Source of the DNA: Chrysemys picta bellii
Lineage: Eukaryota; Chordata; Testudines; Emydidae
Direction: 5' to 3'
Length of the DNA stretch: 64,000 nt
Assembly: GCF_011386835.1 (NCBI RefSeq)
Contig: NC_088795.1
Span: 120,793,434 to 120,857,433 of the forward strand
Shown: positions 11,728-24,521 of the stretch, one piece after another
Layout of the letters: each line of letters starts with the position of its first letter
Position numbering within the stretch: the stretch's first letter is position 1
Made by a program: the position numbers and the translations under genes
Notes under the pieces: model-generated
What the model was told of the DNA's origin: nothing
The model's database searches: none
Seen by the model: the letters and a program-made list of their open reading frames with translations, nothing else

Positions 11728-12170
11728 TGACTAGAGCTGGTTGGAAATTTTCTGACAAAGTTTTTCTTTCAGAAAATGCTGATTTGTGAAAAGCGAAACA
11801 TTTCATGGAAATGTCGCTTTTGATGAAAAATTGTTTTGAAATAAAAATTGAAAAAAGCATTTCAATAAAGGTCAAAACATTTCATTTTTGATCTTTTCAG
11901 AATATAACATTTCAATTTGCCATTTCAAAATGATTTTTAATTTAATGTTTTTCATTTTATATTACAAAATAAAATGAAAAATAGTTGAAATAGAATTAAA
12001 ATATTTAAATTTTGTCAAAGAAAAATATTTTTGATTGACCCGAAACACAATTTTTTCATATGTTAGCTTTGCGGGACGTTTCAAATTTTCTGTTCTGGAA
12101 TGAAAGAAATTTCAAAATCTTGAAACTCCTCCCAAAAAGAAAAATCCAGTTTCTGTACAACTCTGGTTCT
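11728..12170. repeat. AT-rich repeat with inverted ends
   Basis: Opens with ACTAGAGCTGGTTGGAAATT and closes with a rough inverse (AATCCAGTTTCTGTACAACTCTGGTTCT). The interior is rich in AAAATG/CATTTT words, such as the repeated AACATTTCA. This fits a non-autonomous DNA transposon. A similar AT-rich stretch occurs at 36,600-36,760. Confidence 0.4.
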
Positions 12171-12171
12171 A

Positions 12172-13378
12172 ACCCTCCTGTTGAAGTATGTGAGTGTCAA
12201 TATGATGCCACATGATGGAATTTTTTTTTTTTCAATTAGTTTTTTGTATGCAATTGCTTTTTTAAGAACCTAGGAAATGTTAAAAGAACATTAATAAAGT
12301 TGCAAAATCAAGTGCTCAAAAATTAGGAAAGGCCAGAGTTAAGGTTGCCTGTGCAATCTTAATTGCCACCTGGTGCATATACATTCTGAAACACTCTTTA
12401 ATTACTATTTTATTCACACAACCCCTGCCTCATTCAGTGTATAGGATGGATGGATGGTGTTCACTTCATGAGCAGCTATTCAATATTTTATTTACTCCTT
12501 GTTGTTCAATGTGAGGTCCCAGAACTTATTTACTGCAAACTATTCAGACCCTGCTCTGAAGACACAATTATTAATTTCCTCATGATGTTTTCTATGACAC
12601 TCATCACTGTAGCATCTGACTGCTTCACAGATTTTAATTAATGTGTCTTTACAACACCCCTGTGAGACAAGCGGGCTGTTATTATTTCCATTTTACTGAT
12701 AGGGGAACTCTGGCACAGAAAGATTAAGAGCAAAAGTATCCAGTAAGTTTGGATGCTATATATGAGACACCTAGGACCTGATTTTTCAGAACACTTAGCA
12801 TTATATAGCACTTTATATGTTCAAAGCACAGCTCCCATTGACTTTAGTTGCGGCTGTGAGTACTCAGCAGTTGACCCCAAGTTCTCAAGTCAGGCATCCA
12901 GAAAAAAGAGGAACAGACAATAAGTGAACTCCTGAGTAAAGTTTGGTTTAAGTGACTTACATAGCATCCCATAGGAAGCTTGTAATAGCGATAGGGATAG
13001 ACTCCAATTCCCCAGGGCAGCTTTCAACTGCCTTAACCATGAGACCATCCTATCTCTTCCTGCAATCTTCTGATTCATTCACAACTCACCTTCCAACTTC
13101 TACAACAGGATCAGCAGGAGTCCCACAGACAACAGACTCCTTCTCATACAACCCATCCTGTGCACTGAATGAGCCAGGGGTGCAGTGGGAAAAATAGTAT
13201 GTGATCATATAATTTAAAGACACAAGGGGCTGCAGTAAGGGTGCGCAGGCAACCTCAATTCTGGCATTACTTAACTTTTGAGTGCTTGACTTTGCAACCT
13301 GAATAATAATCTTTTAATGTAGTGTTTTATATCGCCCCATCAGTGTAATAATTAGGAAATAAGGATTGTTCCCTACAG
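12172..13378. other. Intergenic; one MIR-like scrap
   Basis: A decayed MIR-like stretch at about 12,640-12,735 (CCATTTTACTGATAGGGGAA). Nothing else was recognised. Confidence 0.5.
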
Positions 13379-13379
13379 G

Positions 13380-13805
13380 AGATTTCCTTATGTTTTATCC
13401 ATGCTAATTTTAAAATCTCTAACAGTGTAGTTTCCATTGTTTCTTTTGGGAGATGATTGCATTGTTTGATGTTTTTTCTAATATTCAAACTAAGTCTCCC
13501 TTTTTAATGTCCTCCCATTGCTTTTAATTTTACTTTCTTGCACTACACTAAATAATTCCTTTGTGACCTTGGTGTTTATACTTTAATAATATTTGTACAT
13601 TATTATTATGCTGTCTAGTGCTTAATTATCTCTTATTTACAGTATATGCACTTAGTTCTTTTAATCTGTCCTCATAAATCAATCCCTGTAGCCTCCAACT
13701 CATATTTGTTGCTCTTGTCTGAACTCTCTCCAAGTTTGTCAGTATCTCCCTATGCGTGGTCTTGAACACGATATGCTGGGTGTGATCTATAATGTGGTGA
13801 ATGTA
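13380..13805 (-). mobile_element. Old CR1-type LINE fragment
   Basis: The minus strand carries the decayed C-terminal RT region (TNLERVQTRATNMSWRLQGL, then YEDRLKELSAYT at about 13,630-13,740) followed by a degraded 3' region. The pattern VQxRAT...YExRLxEL is the conserved end of CR1-type reverse transcriptases. Confidence 0.7.
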
Positions 13806-13809
13806 AATA

Positions 13810-16800
13810 TTAATTCTGAACACCTGAAACTTTGGTAACATTTACACTTGGAGCTAGCTTTGGGACCTCCAAGTTCACATCTGGGGGTTTGTTTCCTCCT
13901 GTTCTGAGAGATGAAATTTGGATTCAGATAAAGTGCCTGAATCTTAGCTGATGTAAACCAACTAATGTCCACTGAAATAGTGTGTTGACTTCAATCGAGC
14001 CACACTGATTTACACTAGCTGAGTATCTGGCTCAAGGTGTTTGGATCTGAGATTTGGTGGGAGGTCCATCTTTAATTGTGATGGTCCCTTGCCACCTGTA
14101 CTTTACTTATGTGATTTAGGACTATATGGTGGGCCACTGCATAAAGTTCCAAACTGAAGTGGCAAAATGCTCTTTTAATGGAGATCTGTGGATTGGTGAG
14201 GGATAGAATCCTCCTCCCACCCCAGGAGCAGAGCACTGGTGCAGTTACCCTCCTTCCTCCAGGTGAGAGTTTTGATTAATGTATCTGAATAGACATGGAC
14301 AAACTGGCCATGCACTACTTTGGATAGATCCACCGTGGAGCACTGCTATGCAGGACATAGAGGTTTTGGAGTCCTCCTTCATATCCTCTCCTTTTCTTGT
14401 CCTCTCTGTGACCTCTCCCCCACGTCCCATACAGTGGAATTGCAATGGCCCTTCTGCATTTGGGGCCTTCCACGGGGTATGTACGTTGCAGGATTGGTGT
14501 AGAAGAGATGTTAGATCTATGGGGGAGGAGGGAAGGGTTGTATCAATATAGATTCCAGAAACCAGTTGATCTCTTGTCCATTATATATTGAGCAACTGAG
14601 GGCAGAGTTTATGAAACTCCTTAGCTCATGAAAACCTGTAACCTTCCCTTGGCTTATTCTTATTTCTGTAAATAATTAGTCTTGTCCTCTTCCACAATTG
14701 GTGAGCCAAGATACTGTCTGCTTTGTTTCCCTTTTCATAAAACTTTTGCTTGGCTGGTTTTTCTACAGTGTTTTGTTTCCCAGAATTTCTACTTGAACTC
14801 TTCCTTACTTCATTTATCATCTTCTGCAGGAACTCTTAATAGTTCTTACTGATGAAGCAATAGAATGTCAATTAGGGTAATTTTATTCCTGTGTTTAATT
14901 CGGAATATTAAAAAAAAACAGAAATGGCAATTGTGCACCTGCTAGTATTTCTGAAGGAGACTACAAGAGAAACATAAAAGCATTTTATTTTTTAAAAGTG
15001 GATATCTACAGATATTTTCAAAAATTCCCTTGTAGCCTCATGCAGTTGATACTCTGACATGAGTCTTTATCTGAAGACTAAATTTAATGTGCTAGGCTCA
15101 GATGAAGATATATGCTGTCAGTACCAGCCAGCTAGTCTAAGATATGAACATTTTTTATTTATGCTATAGCTATTTCTCTCTTCTTTCTTTTGTGAGCACA
15201 GAACTCACCTCTGCTGTCTGGCTGTTTATCACCCATTATTCTAATAAACCTATTCCACATGGGGGAGACTGAGTAGTATTTTTCAATGGTGTTGTTCAAA
15301 GTCTAGTGAAATCTGTTGACCTTGACTTTCTTTTCATTTTATTCACAGCAGCATAACTCCATTGGTTTCAGTGGATTTACTCTTGAGAGGAAAATCAGGT
15401 CCACTAAATTTTCATTTGGATTTTTTTTAGAGGAAGATTATTTTCTAAAAGTGGTGCTCTAGATCAGGGACAAGTTGTTGAGCTCGATGCAGGAATCACA
15501 AGGTGAAATCCTATGGCCTTTGTCATACAGTAGGTCAGACCAGATGAATGGTCCGGTCTGGCCTCAGAATTTATGAATCTGTGAATCTGAAAAGGACAGG
15601 GTGGCTGTATGCTATGCATGGTGTCCTTGATTCTCTTCTCCTTTTCAGAGGGTTTATAAGTTTAGAATTTTTAAAATAGTTTTGAATGTACTTCAGAGTT
15701 TGGTGACTGAGTCTCCTCTTAATGTCAGTGGTGTAAAACAGGAGTATGTCCATTGAACTCAATGCAGCTTTACTGATGTAAGTAGAAAAAGAGGAGGATA
15801 AAATTGTTAATTGCACAATTTGTATAGCAAATGATTGAAAGCAAATCTAAGTGAATAGGAGAACATTAAATTAGTGAAATTCCCAGGTAAAGTATTTGAT
15901 CATAAAATTACACATACAAAGTAAGTATAAAGAAAAGGCGGAGATTGGCATCCCAAAGTTGATAGAGTTAAGGTTTGAGGGAGTTTATCTGTCTCTTTTC
16001 ATTACATTTGTATTTCTTTTAACTTTCGTCTTAACTCAGAGTTTTCTGGCTTTCTGTTTTGACAACTACAGTGTTCTTGTAAGGATTTTAACACTGTAGT
16101 CTCCACTACAGACTTTCAGTTTTAAATCCAGTTTAATGAAGCGGTTTTGCCTGGGAATTTCTTAGGTTTTTAAAAAGTTGAAGTATTGGCCAGTGAGAGG
16201 ATTCAATAGGGAGCCTGACTCACTGCATCCCTGTTCCCCTCTCCACGCCATGTCTGAATTACAGTTCTTTGTGAGGTTCCATGGGTCATGCTTATTGCTC
16301 CTTGTTCTTCCTTCTCTCCTTTTATTTTCCTATGAAATACATTAGCTCTACAGGGTGATAGCTCTGAGGAAATGCTGTTTGATTCCATAATGACTCATCT
16401 TGCATGTCTGCTTACCCACTCCACACACGCTTCCTATAAACTCATTCACTCACCCCATATCTACTCACTCACTCACTTACCAGCTGACTTAGAATACTTG
16501 TAGAACTTCAGAGCTATGCAGGCAGCTCCTTGCTGCAGCTGTTCCTGAGGCCCTCTTGAGCTCCTAAACTCCTCCCTCCTTTAGGTTGAGTGAGGTTAGT
16601 TTGCTCCCCAAGACTGCAGGATCAGCTGGAAGAGGCTAAAGGGGAACAGCAGGGATCCAGCCAGGCTCTTCCGATGTCCCACTGCCTCTTAAGCCTGACA
16701 TGCTCCCAGGTACAGAGTGATCTTCTTACTGACTTTAGAATTGACATAAGAAACTCTGCAGGAACACATGGACTTTCAAATAACTGGGCGTTCCCATGGT

Positions 16801-17800
16801 CCAATGAAGATGTAAGGAATCAACACATCAGGAGAAGATGTGAGGCTTAGAATGTCCTCCTGCTTCTCCTGAGTTTCTAATGTCCACAGAAAGAGTGCTG
16901 TGGTACGCAGAGCATTGCAGGGCTGGAAAGGTTCACTTGCTACAGATGGGTTTATTTATAAGACAGGATTGTAAGAGCAAGCAGAACTTGAGCTTAATTG
17001 TGGAGCAGCTACTGCTTGTTCATATTTATAATAATACAAATTATATACATAGGTTCCAGTATATATCTACTCAAAATATCTTCAAACCTACTGTTCGAAC
17101 CCACAAACCCTTAGTGATGCAACTAGTGCTTACTTGCATGAATAATCCCATTGAGTTCAAGCAGGGACTACTCAGGAGAGTACAGGTTTGCAGAATCAGG
17201 CTCCAAATGAAGACTCCCCTCCCCCCCCCCAAGGTTTCAATTTAATGTAATTTAAAAGTAAAAGGTCCAATTTGTTCCCACTGGAGTCAATTACAAAATA
17301 CACACTGGTTTTGAAGGGAGCAGGATTGGACTCAGATTTAATAAGGTATGTAGCTATTTTTACAAGAGTATTTAAGTTAAAACAAAAGAGTTGAATAAAC
17401 AGACAGCAAGAAGAAGTTAGAGGGGTTCATTTCAAATCATTTGACTGCAGAGAACCTCTGAAGTTAACCTGATTTCCCCCCCCCCCTTCATTTCAAATGT
17501 TTAATCCAGTGTTTTGACTTGGGAAGTTGGCTCACCTGTGCTGGGTGGAGTCAAGTGCTACTTTTCAAGTGGTTGATGAGGCATTACAAATATATTCATA
17601 CCCCAATTTTATGTTCAAGGGGAAAAAAAATCAATACATCCAACTGGGATGAATGAAAATCTAAATAAACAAACTTCTATTTATGAAATAAGTGTCAATG
17701 ATTGTGAAACAGTTTATTTAGTTTGCATAAGTGAACTCATTAAAAGAAAACAACCTATCAGATTTATTTTATATCTGTTTATAAATTATGCCTTTTACAA
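13810..17800. other. Intergenic; mostly unrecognised
   Basis: Contains the CR1 end at 15.46-15.59 kb and short foldback scraps near 13,940-14,040. The remainder shows no coding or RNA signal that I can support. Confidence 0.5.
15455..15592 (+). mobile_element. CR1-type LINE 3' end
   Basis: Plus-strand 3' end with GATGCAGGAATCAC, GTAGGTCAGACCAGATGAAT and a terminal CTATGAATC-like repeat (TTTATGAATCTGTGAATCTG). It is strongly similar to the end of the element at 54.6-55.0 kb. Confidence 0.75.
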
Positions 17801-17807
17801 AGATCTT

Positions 17808-18078
17808 GGCTCTGGTCTACACGGGGGGGGGAGATCGACCTAAGATATGCAACTTCAGCTATGAGAATAGCGTAGCTGAAGTCGATGTATTTAGGTCTAC
17901 TTACCGCGGCATGTGGTGCCGCTCCCCCTGTCAACTCCACTTGCGCCTCTCACGGTGCTGGAGTACCGGAGTTGACGGGAGAGTGCTCGGGGATCGATTT
18001 TATCGCATCTACACTAGATGCGATAAATCGATCCCCAATAGATCGATCACTACCCGCCGATCCGGCGGGAGTTATAAT
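17808..18078. mobile_element. Harbinger-like miniature element (GATCGATC family), right end truncated
   Basis: The left end GGCTCTGGTCTACAC resembles the end of the copy at 24.5 kb. The interior has ACTTCAGCTATGAGAATAGC and a strong hairpin at 17,989-18,036 (GGGGATCGATTT...AAATCGATCCCC with TATCGCATCT/AGATGCGATA inside). The right terminus is lost. Confidence 0.65.
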
Positions 18079-18079
18079 G

Positions 18080-20879
18080 AAAGAATATAGGTATATTATC
18101 AATGGGCCTGACACAAAGCCCATTGACGAAAGCAGAAAGGCTCTTATTAACTGAATAAAAATCTCTTTTTGTATCTGTAGATCTTTCACTATAGTGTTCC
18201 TGGAAATTTGCAGCATTAAAAAGCAAGCGCTTGTGCTTGTGAACTATGTCAAACATGATGGCATTGGAGACAGACATCTTCTCCTTATCTACTCAAGGCA
18301 CAGCGCAAGCACAGTATCTTCACTGATCCTGAAAGACTCTAGTTAAGGGAGGATAGTTTAGTTTTTAGGCTGACACAGGTTTTGTTGTCTGTCACCGAGA
18401 CTGACAATTCTGATATGGCCACCTGTCCATGAGGAAGTGGATTTGAGAGAGAGAAGCAGCCAGTAAACAGCTGTCACATGATATTGTAATAACTTTGGTC
18501 ACTAACATCCTGGTCTGGATTGGAACCAATAATTTAGAAGGGAAAGGCAACAACAATATCATTTTACTGGTCTGCTGAGCAATCCAGGGCTAAAATAATT
18601 TTTTATGAGTGGAACTATTTTAGGCCTACCATCTTATTTTTGATTTCATAATGAATAGTAAATTGATTCTTTGCACTGGAAAAAAAAATCAACTACTGCT
18701 GAAATTTCAAACATGTTACAATATGCACAATGTACATTCAATTGTCTCAGCAGTGTGTCAAAGATGACACAATTTTTTCCATCTATATTTGGCATGTATT
18801 CTTGCTGGCCTAGATTTCTTTGCTACATATTAACATTAATGAGAGGTATGGGTGCAAAGTCTTATTGAATGTATTTGCATAGAACAACGAGAAACAAGCA
18901 CACAACAAAATCCTCTGCTACACCATTAATCTGGGATAATGAAAATGAGCAGAATTAAAATTAAAATGGATAGATCTGCTTTTGTATTGTTATGGCATTT
19001 GCCTTGCCAGGTGTTGCTGTTACAAATAGTCTTTCAAGTTCTTTTTTTCTTTTTCTTTTAGCAATGCAAGCAAAAATTCAGTCTTGGGAAGACATAAGTT
19101 GTTCTTTATATGGTTTTTTAAAAAAAAATTATTATGCAAGAGTCTGTGTAGATGCAGCTTCTGGAGCAAGGGAATTATGACAGCAGCAGGAGAGTTTGCT
19201 CTTTACCTTTTGTCTCTGGTTATAATCTTGGGGAGGTTGCCTGAGATCCAGGCATTGGTGTTGAGCTGAGATTCCATAAAGAAGGGGATTGACCCACATG
19301 CTGTTTGATCACCTTTGTTCAAGGACTGGTGTATAAATAAATGCGGGGAGGTGGTGGAGTCTCCTTCTTTGGAGGTTTTTAAGGCCCGGCTTGACAAAGC
19401 CCTGGCTGGGATGATTTAGTTGAGAATTGGTCCTGCTTTGAGCAGGGGGTTGGACTAGATGGCCTCTTGAGGTCCCTTCCAACACTGATATTCTATGAAA
19501 ACATGCCACTGATTTCTTCTCCATTGAGAAGCCAAGCTGCAAGGCCCCATGTTTTTGCTACCACTTAGCAGAGTGACAACACTGATGTCAGAAGGTGATA
19601 CTGGGGTTGGAAAAAGGGGCAACAGTATTCTGCCACAATCTATTTTCTTATGTTGGAAAAAATACTGTTATGGTGGGGGTCGGGTGAAACCTTGTTGAAG
19701 CTGTTGGGATAACAACTAGCCTTCATTCAGGATAAATGTGAAAACCAATTAACTCCGTTATGGAATGGATAGCTGAAACGATAGGAGCCACCACCCAAAG
19801 CCTTATGAAAGGGTGGAGTAGGAGTTTAACTTTGCAGTGTGAAGGGTTTTCCCTGGGGTCTGAATGCAAATGCATGGAGCTAGGTATTGTCTGATGGAGC
19901 TGTGTCTGTGTGTGTGTGTGTGGGGGGGGAGGTAAGGGGGAGATGGAGCAGACACACCTCAGAAGCATGTAAAGAAGGCAGCCAGGAAGTCCCAGACACA
20001 GCTAGAGAAGCCATTGTGGTTTGATGCCGAGAAGAAGCTGAGAGTGAGAGAGAGAGCTTTGGGCTAAGTGCTGCCTGGAAAGAGGTTTGGAACTGCGCGC
20101 AAAGAAATGGTCTCCTGCTGTTTAATTCCAAAGGTGTTTGGGGAGCCAGGACTTTATATACGTTCTTGGGAAATAAATAAGACTTTTCTGGTGGTCTTGG
20201 GGTGTGAAGTGGTGTGGGAAGGGCCTGCTCCTTGTAGAGGGGGGAGTGAAGGATTGCTGTCCAGTATGCTCAATGGGTTGTAAGACATGGCTAGTTTGTG
20301 GTATAAGCTGTGGAATCACAAAGTGGTGACCTGGCTGCACCATTTTGTAATTGACCCAGGAGCAGTAGAGGGTGTCCAGGTAAGCAGGCAGTGGAGTGTA
20401 CAATAGCATTAGGAGGACTGCCAGAACAAAATAATTTGAAATGGGTGGTGTCTGAGTACCTTATAGACGAATAACTCTTTCCAAATTTGAGTCAATCTAA
20501 TTCAAAAGTGGATTAATTTAACATGGAACGAGATGCCAAATAAACTGGTCTACAATTTTTGAGAAGTTGTCTGCTTCAGAGATAAAATGTGCTATTTATT
20601 ATGTATTTTGATGTGCTGAATTCAAATATGACAATTAAAACAACTGATTGGCTACTGTTTCTAAGATATTTAAGTTTTTACATTTTATGTCTATGTATAT
20701 TGTGTAGATAGTAGAGTTTTAATCATAAATTGTAAACCTAGGTCTTTTCATGTGTTTATGGTTGCTTTACATGATAATATTTCACCTGTCCTGTTTATGT
20801 AACACTTTAAAAATCAGCAAAAGGGTTATATAAATAAAATTTATTATGAAACAAAAGGCAAAAAACTATTATGTACATA
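18080..20879. other. Intergenic; CR1 end only
   Basis: Aside from the CR1 3' end at 19.34-19.50 kb and a (TG)n stretch near 19,902-19,922, no feature is recognised. Confidence 0.5.
19341..19499 (+). mobile_element. CR1 LINE 3' end, young subfamily
   Basis: Runs from GGGGAGGTGGTGGAGTCTCC, through GGAGGTTTTTAAGGCCCGGC and GCAGGGGGTTGGACTAGATG, to GATATTCTATGAA. These are hallmark CR1 3' sequences. The last ~70 bp are shared with the tail of the SINE at 53.0-53.2 kb. Confidence 0.88.
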
Positions 20880-22600
20880 GTTTAGTCCTATTCAGTGTCT
20901 ACTATGCACTTCTTGGCTTTTCATTTGTATTCATTAAATGGAGCATCTCTTGTCACTGTCCATCAATAGTCTGCAAGCATTGATGGGATCCATTTGCCCT
21001 GATAGCGTTTCTCCATTGTTGCAATGTCCTGGTGAAATCGCTCGCCGTGCTCGTCACTCACTGCTCCGCAGTTCAGTGGAAAAAAATCTAGATGAGAGTG
21101 CAAAAAATGTATCTTTAGTGACATGTTGTAACCAAGGCTTTTGTATGCCTTGAGGAGATTTTCCACCAACAACCTGTAGTTGTCTGCCTTGTTGTTTCCA
21201 AGAAAATGTATTGCCACTAACTGGAAGGCTTTCCATGCCGTCTTTCCTTGCCACGCAGTGCATGGTCAAATGCATCATCTTGAAGAAGTTCACGAATCTG
21301 AGGACCAACAAAGACACCTTCCTTTATCTTAGCTTCACTTAACCTTGGAAATTTTCCACGGAGGTACTTGAAAGCTGCTTGTGTTTTGTCAATGGCCTTG
21401 ACAAAGTTCTTCATCAGACCCAGCTTGATGTGTAAGGGTGGTAACAAAATCTTCCTTGATTCAACAAGTGGTGGATGCTGAACAGTTTTTTCCTCCCAGG
21501 CTCCAATGACTGTCGGAGTGGCCAATCTTTCTTGATGTAGTGGGAATCTCTTGCACAGCTATCCCATTCACAGAGAAAACAGCAGTACTTTGTGTATCCA
21601 GTCTGCAGACCAAGCAAGAGAGCAACAACCTTCAAATCACCGCAAAGCTGCCACTGATGTTGGTCATAGTTTATGCACCACAAAAGTTGTTTCATGTTGT
21701 CATAGGTTTCCTTCATGTGGACTGCATGACCAACTGGAATTGATGGCAAAACATTGCCATAATGCAGTAAAACAGCTTTAAGACTCGTCTTCGATGAATC
21801 AATGAACAGTCTCCACTCATCTGGATTGTGAACGATGTTGAGAGCTGCCATCACACCATCGATGTTGTTGCAGGCTACAAGATCACCTTCCATGAAGAAG
21901 AATGGGACAAGATCCTTTTGATGGTCACGGAACATGGAAACCCTAACATCACCTGCCAGGAGATTCCACTGCTGTAGTCTGGAGCCCAACGGCTCTGCCT
22001 TACTCTTGGGTAGTTCCAAATCCCTGACAAGGTCATTCAGTTCACCTTGTGTTATGAGGTGTGGTTGAGAGGAGGAGGATGGGAGAAAATGTGGGTCCTG
22101 TGACATTGATGGTTCAGGACCAGAAGTTTCATCCTCTTCCTCTTCCTTGTCTGACTCAAGTGAGAATGATTCTGGTGCATTAGGAACCGGCAGTCCTTCT
22201 CTGTGGGGCACTCGGCGTATAGCTGATGGAATGTTTGGATAATGCACAGTTCACTTTTTCTTTTTTGACACAACTTTCCCAACTGGAGGCACCATGCAGA
22301 AGTAACAATTGCTGGTATGATCTGTTGGCTCTCTCCAAATCATTGGCACTGCAAAAGGCATAATTTCCTTTTCCTGTTCAACCACTGGCAAAGATTTGGT
22401 GCACAAGTGTTGCAGCATATGTGTGGGGCCCACCTCTTGTCCTGATCTCCAATTTTGCAGCCAAAATAAAGATGATAGGCTTTCTTAACCATAGTGGTTA
22501 TACTGCACTTTTGTGATGCAAAAGTCACTTCACCACAAACATAGCAGAAGTTATCTGCACTGTTCACACAAGTACGAGGCATCTCTGCTCACTTTGGCTA
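20880..22600 (-). pseudogene. Broken transposon-derived gene of an unnamed family (CxxC N-terminus, SDEHGERFHQDI C-terminus)
   Basis: On the minus strand a ~560-residue protein is recognisable in four frame-shifted pieces: N-terminal FCYVCGEVTFASQKC and WAPHICCNTC (22,582-22,400), IMPFAVPMIWREPTDH with a Cys pair (22,370-22,290), a long central block (22,247-21,490) with LVRDLELPKSKAEPLGSRLQ, EWRLFIDSSKTSLKAVLLHY and CCFLCEWDSC, then HIKLGLMKNFVKAIDKTQAA (21,440-21,380), GVFVGPQIRELLQDDAFDHA (21,330-21,265) and SLKIHFLHSHLDFFP plus SDEHGERFHQDIATMEKRYQ (21,110-20,980). There are three frameshifts and stops at 22,251, about 20,960 and about 20,914. The family is widespread as uncharacterised proteins in arthropods, cnidarians and some vertebrates. 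I know no assigned function; the scattered distribution suggests a DNA transposon. Confidence 0.7.
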
Positions 22601-22679
22601 AACAGAAATGTGTCCCTTTGCAAAATCAAACATTGACAAATAAGAGAGCACGACACTGTATGATTTCTAGAGCTGATAT

Positions 22680-22915
22680 AGGGCAATTTGTTCAGCAGAG
22701 TGATGTAAGCTTCGTTATGATTGCATCATCCATGACTTCTAGGAATAACATAATGCAATTCATATCATGTATGATGCAATACCAGCTTCAGATTGCATCA
22801 TTCATTGTTTTGCCTAAAAAGCAAGTACTGTCCAAACTCAGTCATAGATTTATTCATAGATCCATTCAAAGATGTATTTTAGTCATTTCTGGTTTAAATT
22901 GAGATCCCTTCCCTT
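22680..22915. repeat. Subterminal region of the transposon-like gene with repeated ATGATGCAAT motifs
   Basis: Upstream of the broken gene, ATTGCATCAT or its complement occurs at 22,720-22,729, 22,771-22,780 and 22,792-22,801, with a variant TAATGCAATT at 22,751. The motif clusters within about 85 bp in both orientations, the sort of pattern expected of transposase-binding subterminal repeats. No terminal inverted repeat could be fixed. Confidence 0.4.
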
Positions 22916-23833
22916 TATAACTCACTTATCCTCGGCCACTCCCAAGTCAAGGGTCTGACCCAATAGCATATCTTGAAAACTAGAGCCAATAAACAATTTT
23001 AAGCATCATTTTCGTTCTCAGTGACCCAGAATTAGTAAAGTTTGACTACATTTATTTCAGAAGCATTTTGGCTGTAGAGCAGTGTAATTAAAGAAAAAAC
23101 AAAGCAAAAGAGCTTTTGTGTAGAGAGAGACAAGGCAGTTTATCTCAAAAATACTTGAGTTAATCCAAAATAACATTAGTATTTTTATTTTTCTAATAGG
23201 CAAAGTTAATGCTGTTGTACTTATTTAGCTAGTTTGGAGTTCCATCACCAAATCTGGAATCTAAAGTAAGGTATCAAATGTGAAACCCTCCTTAGAAAGT
23301 AAGCCATTTTAACCTCTTATTTTATCAGTTTCATTGCCAAGGAAAATATTTTCAAAACTAAAAATGTACAGGATTTATTTTTGTAAGTGTCCAAAAAAAA
23401 AAATAATTCTACTGCTGTTTAGGAAAACACAAACACACAGAGAGAACTAATCCTGAGTGAGGTAATGGCAAAGTTAAACATTAAGACTCTGCAAGGGCTG
23501 AGCCCTGCTAACTTTTTTTAAAAGGTGAAAATGTTAATCTTATAGGCTGGCAGTCTGACTGGTCTCTTCAACTATCACGAGATGTAAGACGATGGATTTA
23601 CTGCACCTTTTAAAAAGTTGCCACATATTTATTTGTTTTGACATAAAATGTGCCTGTCATAAGCCTTAATTCTCTCTTCAGATCCATGCAGATGCACTGT
23701 GTGCCCTTCTTTAACCCCATTGATTTTAGTGGGACTCCATGCAGGTGTAAGGGTCTACCTCTGGCCATCAGATTACAGGGTCCAGGCCATAGTTGTGGAC
23801 AAACGTGTGCAGTTGTGTCGGAATGAATTGTGT

Positions 23834-23945
23834 GCCCTGATCTTGCAAACACTTACATGCTTAATTGTAATACCATATGAAATCAATGGGATTACTCATG
23901 GTAGTAAAGATGAGCACATGCATAAGCCTTTGCAGGATCAGGGCC
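23834..23945. mobile_element. Short foldback element (GGCCCTGATCCTGCAAA family)
   Basis: GCCCTGATCTTGCAAACACTTA is mirrored by TAAGCCTTTGCAGGATCAGGGC, with ATCAATGGGATTACTCATGG near the centre. Partial relatives lie at 24,825-24,930, 36,905-36,960, 43,478-43,560 and 61,025-61,095. It forms one long imperfect hairpin. Confidence 0.7.
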
Positions 23946-24521
23946 AAATTCAGGAAGTTGACAAAAGTAGAGCTGAGGAAACAATGAGGACAAATAATTT
24001 ACAACCATTTTTGGAATGTATTTTTGAATTTCAGAATTTCCTATCCAGCTAAAACTGGCTAAGGCAGGAGTGGAATGGGAAAGAAATGAGAAATTTAATT
24101 TCTTTTATATTTTTTATTTTTCACTGAAAAACTGAATGTTTCCATCCAGTCATAACTGGAAGACTCAACAATTTCCATCCACAAATAGCTTAGGCAAAAG
24201 CCTTTGTAAATGGAGATAGTCACATGAATATTTTGTTTCTGGGTTTCAAAAAAACCCAGTTTCCAAGGACAATTTGATTTCTATCCAGTGGAGAAATCCT
24301 GTAGTTTCTGGGACACTGAAATCATGGAAGGATACTGATGCTCTTTGCTTTTATCAAAGGGAAATCTTGGCCTTCTGTGCAAACTGTAAAACAAACCAAA
24401 AGATGGAACAGCTTGTGTGGAGAAGCGTTTATGTATATCAGTTCCTTGCCTCTCTTACAACCAGCCTGTGGAAATCTTAATCATTATTACTACTATTTAT
24501 CATAGTGCCGATAACGTGTTA

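Noticed and set aside
2150..15590. tRNA genes within SINE-like segments
   Set aside because: The tRNA-like heads lack a foldable acceptor stem and lie within SINE sequence. No independent tRNA gene was found.
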